DNA of 64,000 nucleotides from Sphingomonas sp. RIT328 (GTDB lineage Bacteria > Pseudomonadota > Alphaproteobacteria > Sphingomonadales > Sphingomonadaceae): the NCBI RefSeq assembly GCF_000632225.1, contig NZ_JFYV01000008.1:38375-102374 (forward strand), written 5' to 3'. The notes under the pieces were generated by a model that was not told where the DNA came from, ran no database searches, and saw only the letters and a list, made by a program, of their open reading frames with translations. Both the position numbers and the translations under genes were made by a program. Shown piece by piece: positions 40,334 to 50,998 of this stretch (its first letter is position 1; each line of letters starts with the position of its first letter).

Positions 40334-40711
40334 ATGTCGACCGACGCCACCACCACCGCCACCCAGTTGCTCGTCCAGGCGAACGTCGCCCATTCGCTGA
40401 AGGTGGAAAGCCGCGACGGCGATCAGGTCGGGTCGGTCTATGCGCTGATGGTGCACAAGGGGTCGGGGCGTTCCACGCACGCGGTGCTCAGCCTCGGCGG
40501 CTTCCTCGGCATGGGCAAGAGCTTCTACCCGCTGCCGTTCGAGCTGCTCCAGTTCGATCCGGTCCGCGACCTCTATGTCGTGACGATCGACCGGCGGATG
40601 CTGGAGGGCGGGCCGAGCTGGGCGAACAACGCACCGGTGTTCGACCAGGCCTATGCTGATCGCGTGGCGAGCTATTACGGGGTGAACAGCGCCAATCTCA
40701 GCGCCGGTTAG
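40334..40711 (+). CDS. PRC-barrel domain protein
   Basis: A 125-residue soluble protein with a PRC-barrel: LKVESRDGDQVGSVYALMVHKGSGRSTHAVLSLGGFLGMGKSFYPLPFELLQF is the family pattern, followed by an Asn/Tyr-rich tail. PRC-barrel proteins bind RNA or other proteins; small ones in alphaproteobacteria are often stress-induced. AAGGAG lies 6 nt before the ATG at 40334. Its TAG stop shares bases with the TAA stop of the convergent HigBA gene (overlap 40708-40711). Confidence 0.8.
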   Translation: MSTDATTTATQLLVQANVAHSLKVESRDGDQVGSVYALMVHKGSGRSTHAVLSLGGFLGMGKSFYPLPFELLQFDPVRDLYVVTIDRRMLEGGPSWANNAPVFDQAYADRVASYYGVNSANLSAG

Positions 40712-41283
40712 GCAGCCCGGGGAACGATATGATCGAGATCGGCCCGGTAGACCGACCGGGCCTCCTCGAGATCAAAATCGTTCTGCAAGCCGAGAAAGAA
40801 GGTTTCGCTCATACCGAAGTAACGTGCCAAGCGAAGTGCCGACTCAGCATCGATCGGGACACGTTCGTTCAACAGCGCCTCAAGCTTGTCAGGGGCGATG
40901 CCCGAGCCCGCGGCGACCTCGGCGGCCGATATGTCATTGCCGATCAAGAAATCCTCACGGAGGATTTCGCCTGGATGGATGTTCGGCAGTCGCTCGCTAT
41001 CATCGATGATAATCTTCGATGCGGACATCACTGGGGCTCCGTCTTCCCAGCGGAAGGTGACCCTCCACTGTGCATTGATGCGGATACTATATGTTCCCTC
41101 ACGGTCGCCCTTCAACTCCTCGAATCGATTGCCCGGTGGGATGAGCCGGTCGTACGGGCTGACGATGCGGTTGAGTTGACGCAGCTTGCGAAGCGCGGGA
41201 CGCTGGATGTCCTGTGGCAACCGGCGGCTGCGATCGCCATTCCAAATGCGTGCGGTTTCGGCGTCGGCAAAGCTGCTGATCAC
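40708..41283 (-). CDS. Fused HigB-HigA toxin-antitoxin protein
   Basis: A 191-residue single chain. Residues 1-82 are a HigB/RelE-type toxin (ISSFADAETARIW, LRKLRQLNR, PPGNRFEELKGDREGTYSIRIN, QWRVTFRWEDG). Residues from about 99 are a HigA-type helix-turn-helix antitoxin (NIHPGEILREDFL, ALLNERVPIDAESALRLARYFG). These are normally two overlapping genes. The usual end of HigB (a strand finishing VDYH-like) is replaced by APVMSASKIIIDDSER, which joins the parts. An internal ATG at 41028 with CGGAG 8 nt upstream could still make free antitoxin of 106 residues. The GTG at 41283 has GAGGGAGAA upstream. Whether the toxin part is active is unknown. Confidence 0.8.
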   Translation of the reverse strand: MISSFADAETARIWNGDRSRRLPQDIQRPALRKLRQLNRIVSPYDRLIPPGNRFEELKGDREGTYSIRINAQWRVTFRWEDGAPVMSASKIIIDDSERLPNIHPGEILREDFLIGNDISAAEVAAGSGIAPDKLEALLNERVPIDAESALRLARYFGMSETFFLGLQNDFDLEEARSVYRADLDHIVPRAA

Positions 41284-41365
41284 ATCGGTTCTCCCTCGCC
41301 GCCACCCTAGTTGGAAATACGCCGCTGTTTACCGCCGTCATCTTGTAGAGAGGGTTTCTACAGGT

Positions 41366-43561
<2,196 letters not shown>

Positions 43562-43697
43562 ATCGGGAACATATATGGGGAAGCGGTCGCGCGGCGGCAA
43601 TGACCAGCCGGGGCAAGCCCAAGCTTTGCTTTGGTTGACCCGGGCGGCGCGGGTTCATAATGCGATCCCTTCGCAAACTGCCCGAAGCCCGATCCGC

Positions 43698-44534
43698 ATG
43701 ACCGATGTCCGCTCGCCCGTTACCCTGCCCGAGACCAAGGCGTTCGCCAACGTCAAGGTGCTGTGGGTGCGCCATTGGAACGACCGGCTGTTCAGCTTCG
43801 CGGTCGAGCGGCCGGCGAGCTTCCGCTTCCGCTCGGGCGAGTTCGTGATGATCGGCCTGCCCGGCGCTTGGCCGGAGGAGGGGGGCGAGGGCGCGAAGCC
43901 GATCATGCGCGCCTATTCGATCGCCAGCCCGCATTATGCCGAGGAGCTGGAATTCCTGTCGATCAAGGTCGAGGACGGGCCGCTCACCTCCAAGCTCCAG
44001 CTGATCCAGCCGGGCGACGAGGTCTATATGGGCAAGAAGCCGACGGGCACGCTCGTCACCGACGCGCTGATCGGCGGCAAGCGCCTGTTCTTCTTCTCGA
44101 CCGGCACCGGTCTTGCGCCGTTCCTCAGCCTGGCGCGCGATCCCGACGTCTACAGCATGTTCGATCAGGTGATCCTGGTCCATTCGGTGCGGCAGGTCAG
44201 CGACCTTGCCTATCACGACGAACTGCAGGCGCGGCTGGCCGACGATCCGCTGGTGTCGGACGAGGCGGCGACGCAATTCCACTATGTGCCGACGGTGACG
44301 CGCGAACCGTTCCGCACCACCGGGCGGATCGGCGACCTGATCGAAAGCGCGGCGCTGTTCGGCGATCCGGTACAGGGGGCCAAGAAGCTTGATCCCGAGA
44401 CCGACCGGATCATGCTGTGCGGCTCGATGGCGATGATCCGCGAGACGGCGGCGATGCTCGACGGGCTGGGGTTCGAGGAGGGCTCGAACGCCAAGGCCGG
44501 GACCTATGTGATCGAGCGGGCGTTCGTCGATTGA
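43698..44534 (+). CDS. fpr: Ferredoxin--NADP(+) reductase
   Basis: A 278-residue Fpr-type flavoprotein that moves electrons between NADPH and ferredoxin or flavodoxin. FAD-binding RAYSIASPHY and the pyrophosphate-binding TSKLQLIQPGD are present, as is the NADP-binding STGTGLAPFLSLARD. The C-terminal GTYVIERAFVD matches bacterial Fpr of the A. vinelandii/Rhodobacter type, important in oxidative stress and iron-sulfur supply. The ATG at 43698 is the family start; the frame is open further upstream without similarity. It is divergent from uvrB across 136 bp. Confidence 0.93.
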   Translation: MTDVRSPVTLPETKAFANVKVLWVRHWNDRLFSFAVERPASFRFRSGEFVMIGLPGAWPEEGGEGAKPIMRAYSIASPHYAEELEFLSIKVEDGPLTSKLQLIQPGDEVYMGKKPTGTLVTDALIGGKRLFFFSTGTGLAPFLSLARDPDVYSMFDQVILVHSVRQVSDLAYHDELQARLADDPLVSDEAATQFHYVPTVTREPFRTTGRIGDLIESAALFGDPVQGAKKLDPETDRIMLCGSMAMIRETAAMLDGLGFEEGSNAKAGTYVIERAFVD

Positions 44535-44544
44535 GGTGATTCGC

Positions 44545-44706
44545 CCCTTCCAGGGGAGGGCGCGGGTGAGGGTGCCAGGGCACTGACGCCTCTCTTTCTC
44601 GTCATCCCGGCGAAAGCCGGGATCCATGGACGCGGCACGTCCGGGCGATGCGCGCCCTCTCCGAAGGTTCCGTATCCATGGATCCCGGCTTTCGCCGGGA
44701 TGACGA
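44545..44706. repeat. Inverted pair of REP elements between convergent genes
   Basis: 44602-44630 and 44675-44706 are inverted copies of one element, each with CCCGGC-GAAA-GCCGGG-type hairpins (GNRA loop) and a TCCATGGA arm. A CCCTTCCAGGGGAGGG tract at about 44548-44575 belongs to the CTCTCCC repeat family. Together they fill most of the gap between fpr and the MBL hydrolase gene; the pair could form a long hairpin in RNA from either strand. Confidence 0.8.
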
Positions 44707-44736
44707 AGGAGGGGCCGCGCTGCCCCAAGACCCTTC

Positions 44737-45966
44737 TTACCGTAACGCCCTCACCGCGGGCGTGTCGAGGCAGCGCATCATCTCGGGCGCGGTCATCGGC
44801 GTGCCGCGCGCCGGCGGCGCATAGACCGGCACCTCGAACGGCACGCCGATCGGCTGGGCGGCGAAGCCGTCGCCGCCCGAGCAGCGCATCGCCGCCGCCA
44901 GCATCCGCGGCGGCGTGTCATAGCCTTCGTAGGACAGGCGGAACGTCCCCCAGTGGATCGGCAGCGAGCGCGCCGCGCCGAGCCGCTGGTGGATCAGCGC
45001 CGCCTCGGCGGGGCCGATGTGGCTGCCCGAGGCCATCTGGCCGGGCTGGAAGCGGAAGGCGCCGATCGGGATCATCGCGAAGCGGATCGGGCCATAGGCC
45101 GCCGCCTCGGCCGGCCACAGGCCGTCGCCGAAGCCGGTGTCGCCCGCGAAGAACAGATTGCCGCCGCGCGGCAGGCGGACGACGAAGCTCGACCAGAGCG
45201 CGCGGTTGCGGTCGCTGAACCAGCGGCTGCCCCAATGATGGTTGCGCGTGACGAAGACGCGGGCGCGGTCGCCCGGGCACCAGCCGTCGGGGTCGCAGCG
45301 CGGATCGCGGCTGGTGTCGTGCAGGCCGGTGGCGTCGATCGTCGCGCTGCCGCCCCAGTCGAGCCCGAGCGCACGCGCCCCCGCCTGACCGATGACGCTG
45401 TCGTTGCCGAGGCTGGTGACGATCGCCGGATGGTCGCGCCGCCACAATGCGCCGAGCGCGGCGAGGTCGAGATGGTCGTAATGATCGTGGCTGACGAGGA
45501 TCAGGTCGATCCGCGGCAGGTCGGCGAGCCGCACCCCCGGCGCGGCGACGCGGCGCGGACCGAAGCCGAGCGGCCCGGCGCGGTCGGCGTAGATCGGGTC
45601 GGTGAGGATGTTGAGCCCCTGCGTCTGGATCAGCACGGTGGCATGGCCGATCCAGGTCACCACCATCCGGTCGCCGTCGACGCGCGCGGCGGGGCGCGCC
45701 GGCGTCACCGCGACCTGCGCCGGCCAGCGGGGGCGGCCATCGCTGCCGGTCAGCTGCCGCCAGAAGAAGCCGGCACGGCCGCCGGGCAGCGTCGGCGCGG
45801 GGCTGTCGCGATCCGGGTTGACGAAGCGCGCGCCGTCGAAATGGTCGGTCGGCGGCCCACGATAATAGAGGCGATCGAGGAAGCGTGGCACGATCGTCGC
45901 GCCGAGCCCGACGACCACGACGATCAGCACCAGCAGCCCGGCGAGGGGGCGGATCAGTCGTGCCAC
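44737..45966 (-). CDS. Membrane-anchored MBL-fold metallo-hydrolase
   Basis: A 409-residue protein with an N-terminal helix (LIRPLAGLLVLIVVVVGLG) and a metallo-beta-lactamase domain of the UlaG/NAPE-PLD-like group. Metal ligands are clear: GHATVLIQ, SHDHYDHLD, a His in TRNHHWGSRWF, the Asp in FAGDTGFGD and the His in LPIHWGTFRLSYE. NAPE-PLD relatives cut N-acyl phospholipids; other members are lactonases or general hydrolases, so the substrate is open. The ATG at 45966 is the only start that keeps the anchor. Confidence 0.88.
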   Translation of the reverse strand: MARLIRPLAGLLVLIVVVVGLGATIVPRFLDRLYYRGPPTDHFDGARFVNPDRDSPAPTLPGGRAGFFWRQLTGSDGRPRWPAQVAVTPARPAARVDGDRMVVTWIGHATVLIQTQGLNILTDPIYADRAGPLGFGPRRVAAPGVRLADLPRIDLILVSHDHYDHLDLAALGALWRRDHPAIVTSLGNDSVIGQAGARALGLDWGGSATIDATGLHDTSRDPRCDPDGWCPGDRARVFVTRNHHWGSRWFSDRNRALWSSFVVRLPRGGNLFFAGDTGFGDGLWPAEAAAYGPIRFAMIPIGAFRFQPGQMASGSHIGPAEAALIHQRLGAARSLPIHWGTFRLSYEGYDTPPRMLAAAMRCSGGDGFAAQPIGVPFEVPVYAPPARGTPMTAPEMMRCLDTPAVRALR

Positions 45967-46069
45967 GGCAAATCGGTCATCGTCATCCTCTTATAGCGGC
46001 ACGCCGCACGCGGGCGCTTGCGCCGCACCGTCTTCGCCCTAGCATCGCGCAAAACGGCAGGGGGGTTCC

Positions 46070-47641
46070 ATGCGATTGATGTTTCTAGCGGTTTTACTGT
46101 CCGCGACGGCGGCACCGGCGCTCGCCAAGGGGCCGCGGGTGGAGGAAGTGCCGCTCGAACAGGTGCAGGCGATGATGACCGCCGGCAAGACGACCAGCGT
46201 CGCGATGACGCGCGCCTATCTCGACCGGATCGCCGCGCTCGATCGCAAGGGGCCGCGGCTCAATGCGGTGATCGCGCTCAATCCCGACGCGCTGGCGCAG
46301 GCCAAGCGTCTCGACGAGGAACGCCGCGCCGGGCGCATCCGTGGCCCGCTGCACGGCGTGCCGGTGCTGATCAAGGACAATATCGAGACCGCCGATCCGA
46401 TCCCGACCACCGCGGGCAGCCTCGCGCTCAAGGACAATGTCACCCGCCGCGACGCGCCGGTGGTGGCGCGGCTGCGCGCGGCGGGGGCGGTGATCCTCGG
46501 CAAGACCAACCTCAGCGAGTGGGCGAACATCCGTTCGAGCCATGCGATGAGCGGATGGAGCGCGGTCGGCGGGCTGGTGCGCAATCCCTATGCGCTCGAT
46601 CGCACGGCCTGCGGATCGTCGTCGGGATCGGGCGCGGCGGTGGCGGCGAGCTTCGCCGCGGCGGCGGTCGGTACGGAGACCGACGGATCGGTGGTCTGTC
46701 TCTCGTCGATCAACGGGCTGGTCGGGCTGAAGCCGTCGATCGGCCTGGTCAGCCGCACGCACGTCGTGCCGATCAGCCATTCGCAGGATACGCCGGGGCC
46801 GATGGCGCGCAGCGTCCGCGACGCGGCGATCCTACTCTCGGCGATGGTCGGCGCCGATCCGGCCGATCCGGCGACGGCGGGCGCGGTGGCGCGCGATTAT
46901 GCCGCCGGCCTGTCGGTGAGCGCGCTGTCGGGGATGCGCGTCGCGGTGCTGCGCCCGGAGGGGCTGTCGACCGAGGTGGCGGCGTCGTTCGACCGCGCGC
47001 TCGCCGTGCTCAAGGCGGCCGGCGCGGTGCTGGTGCCGGTCGAGGCACCCAAGACCGAGGCGCTCGGCGAGGCCGAGTTCACCGTGCTCAAGACCGAGCT
47101 CAAGGCGGATCTCGACGCCTATCTGGCGACCACTCCGCCGGCGGTGTCCGCGCGCACGCTCGACCAGCTGATCGCCTTCAACCGCGCGCAGGCGGCGCAG
47201 GAGATGCCGTTCTTCGCGCAGGAGACGTTCGAGGCGGCGGCGCAGACCAAGGGGCTGGGCGATCCGGCGTACAAGGCGGCGCGCGCGACCTCGCTGCGAC
47301 TGGCGAGCGAGGCGATCGACGGCATGCTGCGCCGCGCCGGCGCGCGCGTGCTGGTCGAGCCGACCTATGCCGAGGCATGGCTGAGCGATCCGGTGCACGG
47401 CGACCAATATAACGGGCCGTCCTCGTCGGAGCTGCCGGCGGTGGCGGGCTATCCCAACCTCACCGTGCCGATGGGCCTTGCCAAGGGGCTGCCGGTCGGA
47501 CTGTCGTTCATCGCCACCAAGGGGGACGATGCGACGGTGCTGGGGGCGGGCTATGCCTATGAGCAGCGGGCGCGGGCGCGGGTGGCGCCGCGCTATCTCG
47601 CGCAGGCGGATGTCGGGGCGGGGCTGGAGGGGGCGCGGTAA
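46070..47641 (+). CDS. Exported amidase-signature hydrolase
   Basis: A 523-residue amidase-family enzyme with a signal peptide (ATAAPALAKG, about 19). The Ser-cisSer-Lys triad is visible: Lys in VLIKDNIETAD, the GSSSGSGAAVAA signature with cis-Ser, and the nucleophile Ser in TDGSVVCLS. Relatives hydrolyse amides, peptides or 6-aminohexanoate oligomers; periplasmic members in this group often have unknown substrates. No nearby gene indicates the substrate. The structured repeat copy 2 follows its stop. Confidence 0.9.
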   Translation: MRLMFLAVLLSATAAPALAKGPRVEEVPLEQVQAMMTAGKTTSVAMTRAYLDRIAALDRKGPRLNAVIALNPDALAQAKRLDEERRAGRIRGPLHGVPVLIKDNIETADPIPTTAGSLALKDNVTRRDAPVVARLRAAGAVILGKTNLSEWANIRSSHAMSGWSAVGGLVRNPYALDRTACGSSSGSGAAVAASFAAAAVGTETDGSVVCLSSINGLVGLKPSIGLVSRTHVVPISHSQDTPGPMARSVRDAAILLSAMVGADPADPATAGAVARDYAAGLSVSALSGMRVAVLRPEGLSTEVAASFDRALAVLKAAGAVLVPVEAPKTEALGEAEFTVLKTELKADLDAYLATTPPAVSARTLDQLIAFNRAQAAQEMPFFAQETFEAAAQTKGLGDPAYKAARATSLRLASEAIDGMLRRAGARVLVEPTYAEAWLSDPVHGDQYNGPSSSELPAVAGYPNLTVPMGLAKGLPVGLSFIATKGDDATVLGAGYAYEQRARARVAPRYLAQADVGAGLEGAR

Positions 47642-47654
47642 CCGGCGTCCCGCT

Positions 47655-47805
47655 CCTGTCCTCACCCTCTCGCCGCCTTCGGCGTCTTTCCTCTCCCGGA
47701 GGGCGCATCGGGTGAACAGTACCCCGTGCTGTTCAGGCCATGCCGGGGGCATGGCCGACCCGATGCGGGAGGGAGGCGCGCAGCGCCGGAAGGGTGAGGG
47801 CAGGG
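47655..47805. repeat. Structured intergenic repeat with three-way junction core (copy 2)
   Basis: Core 47706-47765: outer arms CATCGGGT and ACCCGATG (47758-47765) identical to copy 1. Inside are the hairpins GAACAGTA...TGCTGTTC (47714-47734) and GGCCATGC/GCATGGCC (47736-47743 with 47749-47756). Flanks are a CTCACCCTCTC tract with a GCCGCCTTCGGCG hairpin on the left and GGGAGGGAGGC...GGAAGGGTGAGGG on the right. Paired positions differ from copy 1 in a compensating manner. Confidence 0.8.
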
Positions 47806-47898
47806 CGAAACGGCGGTTCCCGCCACGACAGCTACGACACGCCCCGTCCCACCCACAGCACCTTCACCGCGCGACCATCCGCGGCTAAAGGCGCGCGG

Positions 47899-48798
47899 AT
47901 GACCGACTCGATCGCCACCGCCGCGCTGCTCGCCAAGGCCGAAACGCTCACCGACGCGCTGCCCTATCTGCAGCGCTATGCGGGCAAGACCTTCGTGGTG
48001 AAATATGGCGGCCATGCGATGGGCGATCCGGAGCTGGCGCGCGACTTCGCCGAGGATGTCGTGCTGCTCAAGGCGGTCGGCATCAACCCGGTGGTGGTGC
48101 ATGGCGGCGGGCCGCAGATCGGTGCGATGCTCAAGCGGCTCGGCGTCGAATCGCGCTTCGTCGACGGGCTGCGCGTCACCGACGCGGAAACCGCACGGAT
48201 CGCGGAGATGGTCCTCGCCGGTTCGATCAACAAGGAGATCGTCAACTGGATCGGCCAGGCGGGCGGCCGCGCGGTCGGCATCTCGGGCAAGGACGCCAAT
48301 CTCGTCACCGCGCGCAAGGTCGGGCGCGATACGCCCGACACGTTGCAGGGGATCGAGCGGCACGTCGATCTCGGCTTCGTCGGCGAGCCGGTCGCGGTCG
48401 ACCGGACGATCATCGACACGCTGTCGGCGAGCGGCATCATCCCGGTGATCGCGCCGATCGCCAGCGGCCGCGACGGCCAGACCTATAACATCAACGCCGA
48501 CACGATGGCTGGCGCGATCGCCGGGGCGCTGGGCGCGGCGCGGTTCTTCCTGCTGACCGACGTCGCCGGGGTGCTCGACAAGGACAAAACATTGCTCACC
48601 GACCTCGACCCGGCGAAGATCGCGGCGTTGCAGGCGGACGGGACGATCTCCGGCGGGATGATCCCCAAGGTCGAGACCTGCGTCGCCGCGGTCGGGGCCG
48701 GGGTCGACGCGGCGGTGATCCTCGACGGTCGCGTACCGCATGCGATGCTGCTGGAGATCTTCACCTCCGAGGGCGCGGGGACGATGGTGCACGCCTGA
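47899..48798 (+). CDS. argB: Acetylglutamate kinase
   Basis: A 299-residue amino acid kinase that phosphorylates N-acetyl-glutamate, step two of arginine synthesis. Motifs: [12 protein letters not shown] (ATP/phosphate), [11 protein letters not shown] (acetylglutamate), [15 protein letters not shown] and the C-terminal [19 protein letters not shown] helical N-terminal extension (about 1-25) is the type used by arginine-inhibited, hexameric enzymes, so feedback by arginine is likely. The ATG at 47899 is the family start. Other arg genes are not nearby. A long repeat-filled gap follows. Confidence 0.95.
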   Translation: MTDSIATAALLAKAETLTDALPYLQRYAGKTFVVKYGGHAMGDPELARDFAEDVVLLKAVGINPVVVHGGGPQIGAMLKRLGVESRFVDGLRVTDAETARIAEMVLAGSINKEIVNWIGQAGGRAVGISGKDANLVTARKVGRDTPDTLQGIERHVDLGFVGEPVAVDRTIIDTLSASGIIPVIAPIASGRDGQTYNINADTMAGAIAGALGAARFFLLTDVAGVLDKDKTLLTDLDPAKIAALQADGTISGGMIPKVETCVAAVGAGVDAAVILDGRVPHAMLLEIFTSEGAGTMVHA

Positions 48799-49440
48799 GC
48801 CATCGATCCGCGCAGGGGCGCGGAGGACGCGGGGGCGCGCAGCGTCGGCGCCTGATCGTACGGCCGGTCGGCGCAAGCTGAGGCTGCCCGCTACCTCTCC
48901 GCGTCTCCGCGCCTCCGCGTGAACGCTCGTCCACGGTCCCCTGCGAGCCACGCCGGAACCGAATGCGACCCACATCCCGTTCGTGCTGAGCCTGTCGAAG
49001 CACACGCTTCCTCAAGAGCGCGGTGGGCGAGGAAGCCCGCCCTTCGACGAGCTCAGGACTAACGGACAGGGGAAAGGCGGGAAGCCAAGCTGCGGGCGAA
49101 ATCCCGTCCGTCGGCACTGCGACAAACCGCGCGTGCGGAACCGTCAAGCCGAAGGCTTCGGTTCACGCGGAGGCGCGGAGGCGCGGAGGCGCGGAGGCGC
49201 GGAGAGGTGGCTCTCCGTGCACGACGAGACATCGCAGGGCCAGCAGGTGACGAATGCGGCCGCCGCACCCGCAACTCCTCTGCGTCCTCCGCGCCTCCGA
49301 GTGACCCGGATCCGCGCCTTCACCGAGGCGCGCCCGGCCGCGGACAAAAGCAGCCGTTTACCCGTGGCGAGCGCGTCGATCCGGCACAGTGCTTTCCGCA
49401 GGGGTTCCGCCCGCTGCCGCGGCGGAGTAGGAGGGCGACG
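48799..49440. repeat. Repeat-filled gap between argB and pgsA
   Basis: 8-bp-unit repeats occur at 48896-48923 (G-form, minus orientation), 49162-49205 (G-form, plus, five units, the longest in the window) and 49278-49304 (degenerate). Between them, 48984-49055 holds a diverged inverted repeat of the GCTGAGCCTGTCGAAG/CTTCGACGAGCTCAG type, a known intergenic element. No gene seen; the last 30 bp contain the pgsA ribosome site. Confidence 0.7.
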
Positions 49441-50007
49441 ATGCTGACCTTGCCCAACCTCCTGACGTTGTCGCGGATCGTCGCGGTGCCGCTGCTCGTC
49501 GCGTTGCTCTGGTGGCCGCGCTGGGAGGCGGGGTTCGGCATCGCCTTCGCGCTCTACTGCCTGATGGGCATCACCGATTATTTTGACGGCTATCTGGCGC
49601 GCGCGCAGGGCGCGGTGTCGAAGCTCGGCGTCTTCCTCGATCCGATCGCCGACAAGATCATGGTCGCCGCGGTGATCCTGATGCTGGTCGGCACGCGGCA
49701 CGACGATCGCGCGCTGATCACCGGCGTGCATCTGATCGCCGCGCTGATCATCCTGCTGCGCGAGATCGCGGTGTCGGGGCTGCGCGAATTCCTCGCCGGA
49801 CTGCAGGTGTCGCTGCCGGTGTCGAAGCTCGCCAAATGGAAGACGACGCTGCAGCTCGTCGCCTTCGGCGCGCTGATCCTCGCCGGCGCGCTGCCGGCGC
49901 AGGGCTGGATCAAGGCGACCGGACTCGGCTGCCTGTGGGCGGCGGCGGCGCTGACGCTGGTGACGGGCTGGGATTACCTGCGCGTCGGCCTCAAGCATAT
50001 GGACTGA
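49441..50007 (+). CDS. pgsA: CDP-diacylglycerol--glycerol-3-phosphate 3-phosphatidyltransferase
   Basis: A 188-residue inner-membrane enzyme making phosphatidylglycerol-phosphate, the committed step to phosphatidylglycerol and cardiolipin. The CDP-alcohol phosphatidyltransferase signature is intact (DGYLARAQGAVSKLG then FLDPIAD, about 46-70), within about five hydrophobic helices. AGGAGG lies before the ATG at 49441. It leads a compact operon with moaD (3 bp after its stop) and moaE, an order common in sphingomonads even though the functions are unrelated. Confidence 0.93.
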   Translation: MLTLPNLLTLSRIVAVPLLVALLWWPRWEAGFGIAFALYCLMGITDYFDGYLARAQGAVSKLGVFLDPIADKIMVAAVILMLVGTRHDDRALITGVHLIAALIILLREIAVSGLREFLAGLQVSLPVSKLAKWKTTLQLVAFGALILAGALPAQGWIKATGLGCLWAAAALTLVTGWDYLRVGLKHMD

Positions 50008-50010
50008 GCG

Positions 50011-50268
50011 ATGCGCCTCGATCTCCTCTATTTCGCCTGGGTGCGCGAGCGGATGGGCCGCGCGCACGAGACGGTCGAGCTGCCCGCCGGGGTCACCGAC
50101 GTCGCCGGCCTGATCGACTGGCTGGCGGCGCGCGACGAGGCCGGCGCGGCTGCGCTGGCGGATCGCGGCCGGCTGCGTGCCGCGGTCGATCAGGCGTTCG
50201 TCGCCATCGACGCCTCGATCGTCGGCGCACGCGAGGTCGCGCTGTTCCCGCCGGTGACCGGCGGATGA
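50011..50268 (+). CDS. moaD: Molybdopterin synthase small subunit
   Basis: An 85-residue ubiquitin-like sulfur carrier. The C-terminal Gly-Gly (FPPVTGG) is thiocarboxylated and gives sulfur to cyclic pyranopterin, with MoaE, in molybdenum cofactor synthesis. The N-terminal LDLLYFAWVRERMG is typical. It starts 3 bp after pgsA and its TGA overlaps the moaE start (ATGA at 50265-50268), giving strict coupling to its partner. Confidence 0.92.
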   Translation: MRLDLLYFAWVRERMGRAHETVELPAGVTDVAGLIDWLAARDEAGAAALADRGRLRAAVDQAFVAIDASIVGAREVALFPPVTGG

Positions 50269-50705
50269 TCCGCATCCGCGTCACCCCCGAAGCGATCGAC
50301 ATCGCGGCCGAAATGGCGCTCGCCGAAGCGACGGCGGGCGCCGGCGCGGTGGCGACTTTCACCGGGCTGGTCCGTGCCGACGACGGTGTCGGCACGCTCG
50401 AACTCGAACATTATCCGGGGGCGACCGAGGCGGCGCTCGAACGCGTCGCGGCGCAGGCGGTGGCGCGCTGGTCGCTCGGCGCGGCGACGATCGTCCACCG
50501 CGTCGGGCCGATGGCGCCGGGCGCGCGCATCGTCTTCGTCGCCGCCGCCGCCCCGCATCGCGCCGCCGCGCTCGACGCCTGCGCCTATCTCATCGACCGG
50601 CTCAAGACCGACGCCCCCTTCTGGAAACGCGAAACCCGCGACGGCGAGGCACGCTGGGTCGAGGCGCGGGAGACGGATGACGCGGCAGCCTCGCGCTGGG
50701 AGTGA
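50265..50705 (+). CDS. moaE: Molybdopterin synthase catalytic subunit
   Basis: A 146-residue MoaE that, with MoaD, converts cyclic pyranopterin monophosphate to molybdopterin. Landmarks: VATFTGLVRADDGVGTLELEHYPG, the HRVG segment, then AAAAPHRAAALDACAYLID with catalytic Lys in LKTDAPFWKRE. The last residues (ETRDGEARWVE) match the family. Start shares ATGA with the moaD stop. Other moa/mog genes are not in this window. Confidence 0.93.
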   Translation: MIRIRVTPEAIDIAAEMALAEATAGAGAVATFTGLVRADDGVGTLELEHYPGATEAALERVAAQAVARWSLGAATIVHRVGPMAPGARIVFVAAAAPHRAAALDACAYLIDRLKTDAPFWKRETRDGEARWVEARETDDAAASRWE

Positions 50706-50845
50706 GTGGCGGTCGCCTTCGCGCGCGGCGGTGGTGGCTCTGGGGAGAGAATTTCGCGCAGTGGCGCAGTGGCGCGGCAAGGTGACGCGCGGGTCAGCCT
50801 CATACCTCTCAAGATAGCCACCATACCGCCTCGCTGACCCGGCAC

Positions 50846-50874
50846 CCTCCGCGCCTCCGCGCCTCCGCGCGAAC
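50846..50874 (-). repeat. 8-bp-unit repeat (G-form) between convergent genes
   Basis: Three units on the minus strand (GGAGGCGC-type) ending in a TTCGCGC variant of the TTCACGC head. It is the only clear element in the 293-bp gap 50706-50998 between moaE and the convergent TauE/SafE gene; nothing else was seen there. Confidence 0.75.
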
Positions 50875-50998
50875 GAAAGCCGCCGGCGCGACAAGTCGAC
50901 TCGCATCATTCTCTCAGCGCCTGGGACGATGGCGCCGGCTGATCGGCCCCTAGCCCCTCCTCCGTCAGCCCCGAGCGTGTCGAGGCACGTACGGCACA

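Noticed and set aside
43562..43697. LexA box upstream of uvrB
   Set aside because: The alphaproteobacterial GTTC-N7-GTTC pattern was sought. GTTC near 43570 has no partner at the right spacing.
48955..48985. EcfG-like GGAAC...CGTT in the argB-pgsA gap
   Set aside because: The spacer is 18 bp, no gene starts nearby, and it lies within repeat-derived sequence.
49162..49205. Possible CRISPR-like array
   Set aside because: Units are 8 bp in direct contact with no spacers, and no cas genes are present.
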